A DNA stretch of 64,000 nt from Brachyhypopomus gauderio. Its lineage: Eukaryota > Chordata > Actinopteri > Gymnotiformes > Hypopomidae. The DNA lies in NCBI RefSeq assembly GCF_052324685.1, contig NW_027506901.1, positions 1,261,001 through 1,325,000 on the forward strand. The letters run 5' to 3'. The stretch's first letter is position 1. Each line of letters opens with the position of its first letter. Made by a program: the position numbers and the translations under genes. The notes below the pieces were generated by a model. The model saw only the letters and a program-made list of their open reading frames with translations, made no database searches and was not told where the DNA came from. Below are positions 32,204 to 44,584 of this stretch, in pieces.

Positions 32204-32528
32204 CGTATGTTTTATCATGCAGTGATGCTGAGTGAGGTGACTTGCACCTGTACCCTTGATTTTGAAAGTTGCATAAAAAAGATCTGCAATCAATAGATCA
32301 AACGCCACATCTCACTTTTGATTCACAGAATGCCACGCTTTTGAACACCTGATCACCTGGAGTTGATACCAGCTTGAAGTTAACAGTGAGTAGACTCTTA
32401 TGGAGATTCATGTATTTGAATTTACTTCTTAAGCCATTGGCAACTCAGAATCAATGACATCTGTGCACTCCTCCTTGAGCTTGAGGAAGTCAAAGGAATT
32501 GATCTCGATTCCACTCCTACACATTTGG

Positions 32529-32610
32529 GCTGCAATGGCCGAGAGGTTAAGGCATTGGACTCGAAATCTAATGGGGTTTCCCCACGCAGGTTCGACTCCT
32601 GCTTGCAGCG
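32529..32610 (+). tRNA. tRNA-Ser-CGA: tRNA-Ser(CGA), b variant, unit 50
   Basis: b body as in unit 1. Confidence 0.92.
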
Positions 32611-32793
32611 TAGAGAAGAAAATGTTGTATCCCTTTTTGGATGTGTGGTAAAATAGAGTCTACTCTCCTCATGCTTGCCAGTTTTGAATATGCTTCTCAT
32701 GCCATTTGTAAATTTGTGCTGTCAAACTGTAGCAGTCCAGTGGAAAGACTGTTTGGTCACTGGTTTCTCTGCCTTGTGCTTAAAAAGAAAGAA

Positions 32794-32865
32794 CTCCCCG
32801 TCGGGGAATCGAACCCCGGTCTTCCGCGTGACAGGCGGAGATACTATCCACTATACTAACGAGGA
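32794..32865 (-). tRNA. tRNA-Asp-GTC: tRNA-Asp(GTC), unit 50
   Basis: Reference form, 5' flank gacatatg. Confidence 0.95.
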
Positions 32866-33190
32866 CATATGTCTTATCATGCAGTGATGCTGAGTGAGGT
32901 GACTTGCACCTGTACCCTTGATTTTGAAAGTTGCATAAGAAAGATCTGCAATCAATAGATCAAACGCCACATCTCACTTTTGATTCACAGAATGCCACGC
33001 TTTTGAACACCTGATCACCTGGAGTTGATACCAGCTTGAAGTTAACAGTGAGTAGACTCTTATGGAGATTCATGTATTTGAATTTACTTCTTAAGCCATT
33101 GGCAACTCAGAATCAATGACATCTGTGCACTCCTCCTTGAGCTTGAGGAAGTCAAAGGAATTGATCTCGATTCTACTCCTACACATTTGG

Positions 33191-33272
33191 GCTGCAATGG
33201 CCGAGAGGTTAAGGCGTTGGACTCGAAATCCAATGGGGTTTCCCCGCGCAGGTTCGACTCCTGCTTGCAGCG
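33191..33272 (+). tRNA. tRNA-Ser-CGA: tRNA-Ser(CGA), unit 51
   Basis: Reference CGA body, flank gacatctgtg. Confidence 0.95.
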
Positions 33273-33455
33273 TAGAGAAGAAAATGTTGTATCCCTTTTT
33301 GGATGTGTGGTAAAATAGAGTCTACTCTCCTCATGCTTGCCAGTTTTGAATATGCTTCTCATGCCATTTGTAAATTTGTGCTGTCAAACTGTAGCAGTCC
33401 AGTGGAAAGACTGTCTGGTCACTGGTTTCTCTGCCTTGTGCTTAAAAAGAAAGAA

Positions 33456-33527
33456 CTCCCCGTCGGGGAATCGAACCCCGGTCTTCCGCGTGACAGGCGG
33501 AGATACTATCCACTATACTAACGAGGA
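33456..33527 (-). tRNA. tRNA-Asp-GTC: tRNA-Asp(GTC), unit 51
   Basis: Reference form. Confidence 0.95.
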
Positions 33528-33852
33528 CGTATGTCTTATCATGCAGTGATGCTGAGTGAGGTGACTTGCACCTGTACCCTTGATTTTGAAAGTTGCATAA
33601 AAAAGATCTGCAATCAATAGATCAAACGCCACATCTCACTTTTGATTCACAGAATGCCACGCTTTTGAACACCTGATCACCTGGAGTTGATACCAGCTGG
33701 AAGTTAACAGTGAGTAGACTCTTATGGAGATTCATGTATTTGAATTTACTTCTTAAGCCATTGGCAACTCAGAATCAATGACATCTGTGCACTCCTCCTT
33801 GAGCTTGAGGAAGTCAAAGGAATTGATCTCGATTCTACTCCTACACATTTGG

Positions 33853-33934
33853 GCTGCAATGGCCGAGAGGTTAAGGCGTTGGACTCGAAATCCAATGGGG
33901 TTTCCCCGCGCAGGTTCGACTCCTGCTTGCAGCG
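33853..33934 (+). tRNA. tRNA-Ser-CGA: tRNA-Ser(CGA), unit 52
   Basis: Reference CGA body. Last tRNA-Ser before the satellite block. Confidence 0.95.
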
Positions 33935-34117
33935 TAGAGAAGAAAATGTTGTATCCCTTTTTGGATGTGTGGTAAAATAGAGTCTACTCTCCTCATGGTT
34001 GCCAGTTTTGAATATGCTTCTCATGCCATTTGTAAATTTGTGCTGTCAAACTGTAGCAGTCCAGTGGAAAGACTGTCTGGTCACTGGTTTCTCTGCCTTG
34101 TGCTTAAAAAGAAAGAA

Positions 34118-34189
34118 CTCCCCGTCGGGGAATCGAACCCCGGTCTTCCGCGTGACAGGCGGAGACACTATCCACTATACTAACGAGGA
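34118..34189 (-). tRNA. tRNA-Asp-GTC: tRNA-Asp(GTC), D-stem variant, unit 52
   Basis: Same GTGT D-stem variant as unit 43. Confidence 0.93.
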
Positions 34190-34471
34190 CGTATGTCTTA
34201 TCATGCAGTGATGCTGAGTGAGGTGACTTGCACCTGTACCCTTGATTTTGAAAGTTGCATAAAAAAGATCTGCAATCAATAGATCAAACGCCACATCTCA
34301 CTTTTGATTCACAGAATGCCACGCTTTTGAACACCTGATCACCTGGAGTTGATACCAGCTTGAAGTTAACAGTGAGTAGACTCTTATGGAGATTCATGTA
34401 TTTGAATTTACTTCTTAAGCCATTGGCAACTCAGAATCAATGACATCTGTGCACTCCTCCTTGAGCTTGAG

Positions 34472-34762
34472 TAAGTAAACGTAGTGGGGTTTTGGGATTT
34501 TGATGAACTAAATAAATTGCCATTGTACGCAATAGTGGGGCAATGGGATTGTAACCCGAATTTGGATCCCAATTGCCGTTTAACTAAATTGCCGAATGGA
34601 CACCTTTGTGATTTCCTTACTGACCACACTGGTAAGTCAATAGGGGCTTCGTGGACGCCTGTAGGGGCGCCCTCGCGCTGTCCGTGGACCACGCCCGATA
34701 CCGGCCACTGATCCGAAGTCAGTTTTAAGTCGTGGCACGTGGCATAATGGGCAAGCTGGCAA
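34472..34762. other. Low-copy left-end spacer of the satellite block
   Basis: I recognise no gene or repeat from this window in this stretch. It is AT-rich at first and GC-rich from about 34640. The short open frames on both strands show no recognisable domain. Confidence 0.5.
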
Positions 34763-34940
34763 GGGATCCCACTTCCAATTTATTCAATGTGTTGGCATGC
34801 TATTCAAATAGATTGCAAGTGGGAGGTTTCAACACACCTCCCCCAAACCCCACCCACATCCCATTTCTAGTTTATACCATGTGTTTGCTTGGTATTGAAA
34901 TAGATTGCAATTGGGATGTTGGCCACCACCCACCCCAGGT
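34763..34940. repeat. Two degenerate copies of the 78-bp family, inverted relative to 55966-57240
   Basis: Motifs cccacttccaatttatt and attcaaatagattgcaa are the reverse complement of the monomer at 55966-57240. The adjoining stretch up to 34965 (ggtgggcgtgtacaagttca) matches the reverse complement of about 55928-55960, so the order of families is also inverted. Confidence 0.75.
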
Positions 34941-34989
34941 GGGCGTGTACAAGTTCAGGAATTAAAGGTAGGGGCACAGGAAGAGAACC

Positions 34990-35535
34990 GAAGGTCGTAG
35001 GGGTCCGAAACTTGGTGGGGGGGTAGTGTGGGACCCCCTAAACAACATATTGAAGCCCCGCCCCCAAAAGTGGGCGTGGCCGGAAGTAGATGTTCCCATG
35101 GTCCGATTGGCTCGAGACTTGATAGGGGAGTAGTGTGGGACCCCCTAAACAACATATTGAAGCCCCGCCCCCAAAAGTGGGCGTGGCCGGAAGTAGGTGT
35201 TCCCATAGGCCGATCGGCTTGAGACTTGGTAGGGGAGTAGTGTGGGGCCCCTAAAACAACATATTTAAGCCCCGCCCCCAAAAGTGGGCGTGGCCGGAAG
35301 TAGGTGTTCCCATGGGCCAATCAGCTCGAAACTTTGCAGGGGAGTTATGTTAGGGACCCCAAACAACATACTAAAAGCTCGTGTCCGTAAGTGGGCGGGA
35401 AGTCAAAAAACGAACCAGGAAGTGGAACAGGAAGTGACTTTCCCGAGGTCGGAGGGTCATGAAATTTCATAAGGGATGTCTGAGAGGGCTTTGGAACAAC
35501 ATACTGTAAGCACGGAGCCCTAGGTCATACCGTTT
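34990..35535. repeat. 107-bp tandem repeat, about 4-5 copies
   Basis: The motif aacaacatat starts at 35041, 35148 and 35255 and a variant at 35362, each step 107 bp. Monomers contain gccccgcccccaaaagtggg and gcgtggccggaagtag. The last copies are divergent. Confidence 0.9.
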
Positions 35536-36540
35536 GGGCGTGGCTAAGTTTTAAAGGTGTTTTTTTTCTAACACAGAACAGTCACAAGCATACATTTGGG
35601 GCCGCTGAAGGGCCAAAATTTGACGTAAAGGTCCCAAAATCGGTCGGGGTCATGTATGTTATGGCCTAAAAGAGGATCCCAAGGCCCAAGTCCGTAGCTC
35701 AAAGCGTTGGCGTATGGCAACAAAAAAGATATTGCACTGTAGGGAGAGGCCTAAAGTTTAAACGCAAATTTTCATACATTTGGAGCCGCTGAGGGGCCAA
35801 AATTTGACGTAGGGGTCACAAAATCGGTCGAGGTCATGTATGTTATGGCCTAAAAGAGGATCCCAAGGCCCAAGTCCGTAGCTCGAAGCGTTGGCGTATG
35901 GCAGCAAAAAAGATATTGCACTGTAGGGAGAGGCCTAAAGTTTAAACGCATATTTTCATACATTTGGGGCCGCTGAGGGGCCAAAATTTAACCTAGGGGT
36001 CCCAAAATCGGTCGAGGTCGTCTCTGTGATGGCCCGATGGAGGATCCCGAGTTGCAAGTCCGTAGCTCAAAGCGTTGGCGTATGGCAGCCTAAAAGATAT
36101 TGCGCTGTAGTCGTAGGCCAAAGGTCAAACAGAAATGTACATACATTTGGGGCCGCTGAGGGCCCAAAATTTAACCTAGGGGTCCCAAAATCGGTCGAGG
36201 TCATGTATGTTATGGCTTAAAAGAGGATCCCAAGGCCCAAGTCCGTAGCTCGAAGCGTTGGCGTATGGCAGCAAAAAAGATATTGCACTGTAGGGAGAGG
36301 CCTAAAGTTTAAACGCATATTTTCATACATTTGGGGCCGCTGAGGGCCCAAAATTTGACGTAGGGGTCCCAAAATCGGTCGAGGTCGTCTCTGTGATGGC
36401 CCGATGGAGGATCCCGAGTTGCAAGTCCGTAGCTCAAAGCGTTGGCGTATGGCAGCCATTAATCTATTGCGCTGTAGTCGTACACCTAAAGGTCAAACAC
36501 AAATGTGCACACACTTGTGGCTCCTGAGAGTCTAAACCTG
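35536..36540. repeat. 184-bp satellite, first block
   Basis: The motif catacatttgg recurs at 35589, 35773, 35957, 36140 and 36324, with steps of 184, 184, 183 and 184 bp. Monomers carry ccaaaatttgacg and cgttggcgtatggcag. These monomers are more divergent than those of the later blocks. Confidence 0.9.
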
Positions 36541-37289
36541 CACGTATCCACACATGCCTGCAGAGTGTTATTAGACCCAACAAATTGATAAAGATAGTGC
36601 ATGCACAGACTCATAGGTCATATGGTTTGGGTGTGGCTATCATTTGAATTTGCACTTTTAGGCAGAATCTCCTCTAACACTTAAAGCACAAGACCATGTG
36701 TGCGGGGCCCCTGAAGGACCAAACCTGCACGTATCCACACGTGCCTGCAGAGTGTTATTAGACCCAACAAATTGATAAAGATAGTGCATGCACAGACTCA
36801 TAGGTCATATGGTTTGGGTGTGGCTATCATTTGAATTTGCACTTTTAGGCAGAATCTCCTCTAACACTTAAAGCACAAGACCATGTGTGCGGGGCCCCTG
36901 AAGGACCAAACCTGCACGTATCCACACGTGCCTGCAGAGTGTTATTAGACCCAACAAATTGATAAAGATAGTGCATGCACAGACTCATAGGTCATATGGT
37001 TTGGGTGTGGCTATCATTTGAATTTGCACTTTTAGGCAGAATCTCCTCTAACACTTAAAGCACAAGACCATGTGTGCGGGGCCCCTGAAGGACCAAACCT
37101 GCACGTATCCACACGTGCCTGCAGAGTGTTATTAGACCCAACAAATTGATAAAGATAGTGCATGCACAGACTCATAGGTCATATGGTTTGGGTGTGGCTA
37201 TCATTTGAATTTGCACTTTTAGGCAGAATCTCCTCTAACACTTAAAGCACAAGACCATGTGTGTGGGGCCCCTGAAGGACCAAACCTGC
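36541..37289. repeat. 187-bp satellite, four copies
   Basis: The motif cacgtatccacac starts at 36541, 36728, 36915, 37102 and 37289. Monomers include gtgcatgcacagactcatag and ggcagaatctcctctaac. The copies are nearly identical except the first and last edges. The shared phrase ggggcccctgaagg links this family to the 184-bp one. Confidence 0.92.
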
Positions 37290-39117
37290 ACGTATCCACA
37301 CGTGCTTCCAGAGTGTTAATATACCCCACCCACTGAGGAAGATACTCCGAGCACAGACCCTTAGGTCATACGGATTGGGCGTGGCTAACTTTTGAAAGTG
37401 ATTTTTTTCTAACACAGAGAGGTCACGAGCATACATTTGGGGATGCTGAGGGGCCAAAATTTGACGTAGAGGTCCCAAAATCGGTCGAGGTCATCTCTGT
37501 GATGGCCCGATGGACCATCCCAAGTTGCAAGTCCGTAGCTCGAAGCGTTGGCGTATGGCAGCCATTAATCTATTGCGCTGTAGTCGTAGGCCTTAAGGTC
37601 AAACACAAATTTTCATACATTTGGGGCCCCTGAGGGGCCAAAATTTGACGTAGAGGTCCCAAAATCGGTCGAGGTCGTCTCTGTGATGGCCCGATGGACC
37701 ATCCCAAGTTGCAAGTCCGTAGCTCGAAGCGTTGGCGTATGGCAGCCATTAATCTATGGCGCTGTAGTCGTAGGCCTTAAGGTCAAATACAAATTTTCAT
37801 ACATTTGGGGCCCCTGAGGGGCCAAAATTTGACGTAGAGGTCCCAAAATCGGTCGAGGTTATCTGTGTGATGGCCCGATGGATCATCCCAAGTTGCAAGT
37901 CCGTAGCTCGAAGCGTTGGCGTATGGCAGCCATTAATCTATTGCGCTGTAGTCGTAGGCCTTAAGGTCAAATACAAATTTTCATACATTTGGGGCCCCTG
38001 AGGGGCCAAAATTTGACGTAGAGGTCCCAAAATCGGTCGAGGTCGTCTCTGTGATGGCCCGATGGATCAACCCGAGTTGCAAGTCCGTAGCTCGAAGCGT
38101 TGGCGTATGGCAGCCATTAATCTATTGCGCTGTAGTCGTAGGCCTTAAGGTCAAACACAAATTTTCATACATTTGGGGCCCCTGAGGGGCCAAAATTTGA
38201 CGTAGAGGTCCCAAAATCGGTCGAGGTCGTCTCTGTGATGGCCCGATGGACCATCCCAAGTTGCAAGTCCGTAGCTCGAAGCGTTGGCGTATGGCAGCCA
38301 TTAATCTATTGCGCTGTAGTCGTAGGCCTTAAGGTCAAACCCAAATTTTCATACATTTGGGGCCCCTGAGGGGCCAAAATTTGACGTAGAGGTCCCAAAA
38401 TCGGTCGAGGTCGTCTCTGTGATGGCCCGATGGACCATCCCAAGTTGCAAGTCCGTAGCTCGAAGCGTTGGCGTATGGCAGCCATTAATCTATTGCGCTG
38501 TAGTCGTAGGCCTTAAGGTCAAACCCAAATTTTCATACATTTGGGGCCCCTGAGGGGCCAAAATTTGACGTAGAGGTCCCAAAATCGGTCGAGGTCGTCT
38601 CTGTGATGGCCCGATGGACCATCCCAAGTTGCAAGTCCGTAGCTCGAAGCGTTGGCGTATGGCAGCCATTAATCTATTGCGCTGTAGTCGTAGGCCTTAA
38701 GGTCAAACCCAAATTTTCATACATTTGGGGCCGCTGAGGGGCCAAAATTTGACGTAGGGGTCCCAAAATCGGTCGAGGTCGTCTCTGTGATGGCCCGATG
38801 GAGGATCCCGAGTTGCAAGTCCGTAGCTCAAAGCGTTGGCGTATGGCAGCCTAAAAGATATTGCGCTGTAGTCGTAGGCCAAAGGTCAAACAGAAATGTA
38901 CATACATTTGGGGCCGCTGAGGGCCCAAAATTTAACCTAGGGGTCCCAAAATCGGTCAAGGTTGTCTCTGTGATGGCCCGATGGAGGATCCCAAGTTGCA
39001 AGTCCGTAGCTCAAAGCGTTGGCGTATGGCAGCCATTAATCTATTGCGCTGTAGTCGTACACCTAAAGGTCAAACACAAATGTGCACACACTTGTGGCTC
39101 CTGAGAGTCTAAACCTG
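37290..39117. repeat. 184-bp satellite, second block
   Basis: The motif ttggggcccctgagggg starts at 37621, 37805, 37989, 38173, 38357 and 38541, each 184 bp apart. Monomers at the edges carry the ggggccgctg variant of the first block. Confidence 0.93.
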
Positions 39118-39866
39118 CACGTATCCACACATGCCTGCAGAGTGTTATTAGACCCAACAAATTGATAAAGATAGTGCATGCACAGACTCATAGGTCATAT
39201 GGTTTGGGTGTGGCTATCATTTGAATTTGCACTTTTAGGCAGAATCTCCTCTAACACTTAAAGCACAAGACCATGTGTGCGGGGCCCCTGAAGGACCAAA
39301 CCTGCACGTATCCACACGTGCCTGCAGAGTGTTATTAGACCCAACAAATTGATAAAGATAGTGCATGCACAGACTCATAGGTCATATGGTTTGGGTGTGG
39401 CTATCATTTGAATTTGCACTTTTAGGCAGAATCTCCTCTAACACTTAAAGCACAAGACCATGTGTGCGGGGCCCCTGAAGGACCAAACCTGCACGTATCC
39501 ACACGTGCCTGCAGAGTGTTATTAGACCCAACAAATTGATAAAGATAGTGCATGCACAGACTCATAGGTCATATGGTTTGGGTGTGGCTATCATTTGAAT
39601 TTGCACTTTTAGGCAGAATCTCCTCTAACACTTAAAGCACAAGACCATGTGTGCGGGGCCCCTGAAGGACCAAACCTGCACGTATCCACACGTGCCTGCA
39701 GAGTGTTATTAGACCCAACAAATTGATAAAGATAGTGCATGCACAGACTCATAGGTCATATGGTTTGGGTGTGGCTATCATTTGAATTTGCACTTTTAGG
39801 CAGAATCTCCTCTAACACTTAAAGCACAAGACCATGTGTGTGGGGCCCCTGAAGGACCAAACCTGC
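39118..39866. repeat. 187-bp satellite, second block of four copies
   Basis: A copy of 36541-37289 at an offset of 2577 bp, part of a larger duplicated block. Confidence 0.92.
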
Positions 39867-41832
39867 ACGTATCCACACGTGCTTCCAGAGTGTTAATATA
39901 CCCCACCCACTGAGGAAGATACTCCGAGCACAGACCCTTAGGTCATACGGATTGGGCGTGGCTAACTTTTGAAAGTGATTTTTTTCTAACACAGAGAGGT
40001 CACGAGCATACATTTGGGGATGCTGAGGGGCCAAAATTTGACGTAGAGGTCCCAAAATCGGTCGAGGTCATCTCTGTGATGGCCCGATGGACCATCCCAA
40101 GTTGCAAGTCCGTAGCTCGAAGCGTTGGCGTATGGCAGCCATTAATCTATTGCGCTGTAGTCGTAGGCCTTAAGGTCAAACACAAATTTTCATACATTTG
40201 GGGCCCCTGAGGGGCCAAAATTTGACGTAGAGGTCCCAAAATCGGTCGAGGTCGTCTCTGTGATGGCCCGATGGACCATCCCAAGTTGCAAGTCCGTAGC
40301 TCGAAGCGTTGGCGTATGGCAGCCATTAATCTATGGCGCTGTAGTCGTAGGCCTTAAGGTCAAATACAAATTTTCATACATTTGGGGCCCCTGAGGGGCC
40401 AAAATTTGACGTAGAGGTCCCAAAATCGGTCGAGGTTATCTGTGTGATGGCCCGATGGATCATCCCAAGTTGCAAGTCCGTAGCTCGAAGCGTTGGCGTA
40501 TGGCAGCCATTAATCTATTGCGCTGTAGTCGTAGGCCTTAAGGTCAAATACAAATTTTCATACATTTGGGGCCCCTGAGGGGCCAAAATTTGACGTAGAG
40601 GTCCCAAAATCGGTCGAGGTCGTCTCTGTGATGGCCCGATGGATCAACCCGAGTTGCAAGTCCGTAGCTCGAAGCGTTGGCGTATGGCAGCCATTAATCT
40701 ATTGCGCTGTAGTCGTAGGCCTTAAGGTCAAACACAAATTTTCATACATTTGGGGCCCCTGAGGGGCCAAAATTTGACGTAGAGGTCCCAAAATCGGTCG
40801 AGGTCGTCTCTGTGATGGCCCGATGGACCAACCCAAGTTGCAAGTCCGTAGCTCGAAGCGTTGGCGTATGGCAGCCATTAATCTATTGCGCTGTAGTCGT
40901 AGGCCTTAAGGTCAAACCCAAATTTTCATACTTTTTCGGGCCCCTGAGGGGCCAAAATTTGACGTAGAGGTCCCAAAATCGGTCGAGGTCGTCTCTGTGA
41001 TGGCCCGATGGACCATCCCAAGTTGCAAGTCCGTAGCTCGAAGCGTTGGCGTATGGCAGCCATTAATCTATTGCGCTGTAGTCGTAGGCCTTAAGGTCAA
41101 ACCCAAATTTTCATACATTTGGGGCCCCTGAGGGGCCAAAATTTGACGTAGAGGTCCCAAAATCGGTCGAGGTCGTCTCTGTGATGGCCCGATGGACCAT
41201 CCCAAGTTGCAAGTCCGTAGCTCGAAGCGTTGGCGTATGGCAGCCATTAATCTATTGCGCTGTAGTCGTAGGCCTTAAGGTCAAACCCAAATTTTCATAC
41301 ATTTGGGGCCCCTGAGGGGCCAAAATTTGACGTAGAGGTCCCAAAATCGGTCGATGTCGTCTCTGTGATGGCCCGATGGACCATCCCAAGTTGCAAGTCC
41401 GTAGCTCGAAGCGTTGGCGTATGGCAGCCATTAATCTATTGCGCTGTAGTCGTAGGCCTTAAGGTCAAACCCAAATTTTCATACATTTGGGGCCCCTGAG
41501 GGGCCAAAATTTGACGTAGAGGTCCCAAAATCGGTCGAGGTCGTCTCTGTGATGGCCCGATGGACCATCCCAAGTTGCAAGTCCGTAGCTCGAAGCGTTG
41601 GCGTATGGCAGCCATTAATCTATTGCGCTGTAGTCGTAGGCCTTAAGGTCAAACCCAAATTTTCATACATTTGGGGCCCCTGAGGGGCCAAAATTTGACG
41701 TAGAGGTCCCAAAATCGGTCGATGTCGTCTCTGTGATGGCCCGATGGACCATCCCAAGTTGCAAGTCCGTAGCTCGAAGCGTTGGCGTATGGCAGCCATT
41801 AATCTATTGCGCTGTAGTCGTAGGCCTTAAGG
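39867..41832. repeat. 184-bp satellite, third block
   Basis: Continuation of the 2577-bp duplication, then further monomers. One monomer near 40930 is altered (catactttttcgggcc). It ends abruptly at 41832, where the sequence switches in mid-monomer from ggccttaagg to the next satellite. Confidence 0.93.
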
Positions 41833-42465
41833 ACCCCATTCAAATAGATTGGAATTGGACGATTTGTACTTACCGATCCCAATTCCAATCTATTTGAATG
41901 GGACCCCATTCAAATAGATTGGAATTGTACGATTTGTACTTACCGATCCCAATTCCAATCTATTTGAATGGCATCCCAATTCCAATTTATTTGACTGATG
42001 GAAATAAATTGGAATTGGGATCCCATTCAAATAGATTGGAAGTGGGATCGGTAAGTACAAATTGTCCAATTCCAATTTATTTGAATGGGGTCCCATTGAA
42101 ATAGATTGGAATTGGGATCGGTAAGTACAAATTGTCCAATTCCAATTTATTTGAATGGGGTCCCATTGAAATAGATTGGAATTGGGATCGGTAAGTACAA
42201 ATCGTCCAATTCCAATTTATTTGAATGGGATCCCATTCAAATAGATTGGAATTGGGATCGGTAAGTACAAATCGTCCAATTCCAATTTATTTGAATGGCA
42301 TCCCAATTCCAACTTATTTAAGTGATGGAAATAAATTGGAATTGGGATGCCATTCAAATAAATTGGAATTGGACGATTTGTACTTACCGATCCCAATTCC
42401 AATCTATTTGAATGGCATCCCAATTCCAATCTATTTAACACATGGAAATAAATTGGAATTGGGAT

Positions 42466-43074
42466 GCAGTAAAATGAGGTTATAAGTTATTTTACAAAAC
42501 ACTTATTTTAAGCTTAAAAAACCATTTATCCATACTCCCCATGTCTGTCTGATGCAAACTGAGTGGTCAGAGTTTTGAAATTCCACTGTCCAATACCCCA
42601 CTATTTTGATGACTTGAATAAATTGGAAGTGGGATCTCTATATCTCAGCTTCAGAATGACATAGCTTGAAAATTTCAACACTCAGCACTAAGTTTAGGTG
42701 TGCCTGACTCACTGTGTGAGTTTGGAGAAGATTGCAGAAAGTCAAAATTTTGGCTCAAAAAAACTCTAAGGGGTTAGTGTGTGTGTTTTTTTGAAGCAAA
42801 ATTTTGACTTTCTGCAAACTTCACCAAACTCACACAGTGAGTTAGGAGGACTCAAACTTAGAGAGGAGTGGTAAAAGAATCGTGCTATCATATTCCAAAG
42901 CTGAGATCTGGAGATCCCACTTCCAATTTATTCAAGTCATCAAAATAGTGGGGTTTTGGACACCACAGTCTGACAACTCTGAACACCCAGCTTGCATAAA
43001 CCAGACATGGGGAGCATGGATAAATGGTTTTTGAAGTGTTTTAGTGATAAGAAAAAAAAACTTAGAAATCAATG
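42466..43074. repeat. ~610-bp palindromic island, copy 1
   Basis: Starts at gcagtaaaatgagg and ends at aatcaatg. The two halves are inverted copies of each other (accatttatccat near the left end, atggataaatggt near the right). The centre reads ctaaggggttag then tgtgtgtg, a little different from copies 2-5. Confidence 0.9.
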
Positions 43075-44584
43075 TATTTGAATGGCATCCCAATTCCAAT
43101 TTATTTGACTGATGGAAATAAATTGGAATTGGGATCCCATTCAAATAGATTGGAATTGGGATCGGTAAGTACAAATCGTCCAATTCCAATTTATTTGAAT
43201 AGGGTCCCATTCAAATAGATTGGAATTGGGATTGGTAAGTAATAATTGTCCAATTCCAATTTATTTGAATGGGGTCCCATTGAAATAGATTGGAATTGGG
43301 ATCGGTAAGTACAAATCGTCCAATTCCAATTTATTTGAATGGGGTCCCATTGAAATAGATTGGAATTGGGATTGGTAAGTACAAAACGTCCAATTCCAAT
43401 TTATTTGAATGGCATCCCAATTCCAATTTATTTAAGTGATGGAAATAAATTGGAATTGGGATCCCATTCAAATAGATTGGAATTGGGATCGGTAAGTACA
43501 AATCGTCCAATTCCAATTTATTTGAATGGCATCCCAATTCCAATTTATTTAACTGATGGAAATAAATTGGAATTGGGATCCCATTCAAATAGATTGGAAT
43601 TGGGATCGGTAAGTACAAATTGTCCAATTCCAATTTATTTGAATGGGGTCCCATTGAAATAGATTGGAATTGGGATCGGTAAGTACAAATTGTCCAATTC
43701 CAATTTATTTGAATGGCATCCCAATTCCAATTTATTTAAGTGATGGAAATAAATTGGAATTGGGATCCCATTGAAATAGATTGGAATTGGGATCGGTAAG
43801 TACAAATTGTCCAATTCCAATTTATTTGAATGGGGTCCCATTGAAATAGATTGGAATTGGGATTGGTAAGTACAAATCGTCCAATTCCAATTTATTTGAA
43901 TGGGGTCCCATTGAAATAGATTGGAATTGGGATCGGTAAGTACAAATTGTCCAATTCCAATTTATTTGAATGGCATCCCAATTCCAATTTATTTAAGTGA
44001 TGGAAATAAATTGGAATTGGGATCCCATTGAAATAGATTGGAATTGGGATCGGTAAGTACAAATTGTCCAATTCCAATTTATTTGAATGGGGTCCCATTG
44101 AAATAGATTGGAATTGGGATCGGTAAGTACAAATTGTCCAATTCCAATTTATTTGAATGGGGTTTCATTGAAATAGATTGGAATTGGGATCGGTAAGTAC
44201 AAATTGTCCAATTCCAATTTATTTGAATGGCATCCCAATTCCAATTTATTTAAGTAATGGAAATAAATTGGAATTGGGATCCCATTGAAATAGATTGGAA
44301 TTGGGATCGGTAAGTACAAATCGTCCAATTCCAATTTATTTGAATGGCATCCCAATTCCAATTTATTTAACTGATGGAAATAAATTGGAATTGGGATCCC
44401 ATTGAAATAGATTGGAATTGGGATCGGTAAGTACAAATTGTCCAATTCCAATTTATTTGAATGGGGTTTCATTGAAATAGATTGGAATTGGGATTGGTAA
44501 GTACAAATCGTCCAATTCCAATTTATTTGAATGGCATCCCAATTCCAATTTATTTAACTGATGGAAATAAATTGGAATTGGGAT

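Larger units (their letters stand above)
1..34471. repeat. Tandem array of 662-bp units, each with tRNA-Ser (+) and tRNA-Asp (-)
   Basis: The sequence repeats with a period of 662 bp; a few units are 661 bp and four steps are 610 bp after a 52-bp deletion. There are 52 complete units, then a partial unit from about 34206 that stops at 34471 before its tRNA-Ser. Each unit has tRNA-Ser on + and tRNA-Asp on -, facing each other with 183 bp between 3' ends. About 325 bp lies between the Asp 5' end and the next Ser 5' end; I see no gene in it. Units differ by a few linked variants that define types. A has the flank gacatatgtg and usually acagtgtgtag. B has cataagcaatcac and gtaagcc. C has cataagcaatcac with anticodon TGA and mostly aaatatcata. 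b has gattccactcc. The array starts before base 1. Confidence 0.97.

Noticed and set aside
1-34471. CRISPR array
   Set aside because: The repeat is a 662-bp unit with tRNA genes and no short repeat-spacer pattern; the genome is eukaryotic.
34472-34490. Terminal inverted repeat of the satellite block
   Set aside because: TAAGTAAACGTAG against the reverse complement of the right end (TAGTTAGCGCAG) matches only partly and needs a gap; not convincing.
34408-34692. A 94-codon - strand frame at the left junction
   Set aside because: It starts in unique spacer and ends in the tRNA-unit flank, so it crosses the junction; no recognisable domain or start context.
36026-39104. Small coding regions in the 184-bp satellite
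   Set aside because: The frames repeat with the satellite and end at monomer variants, with no recognisable motif.
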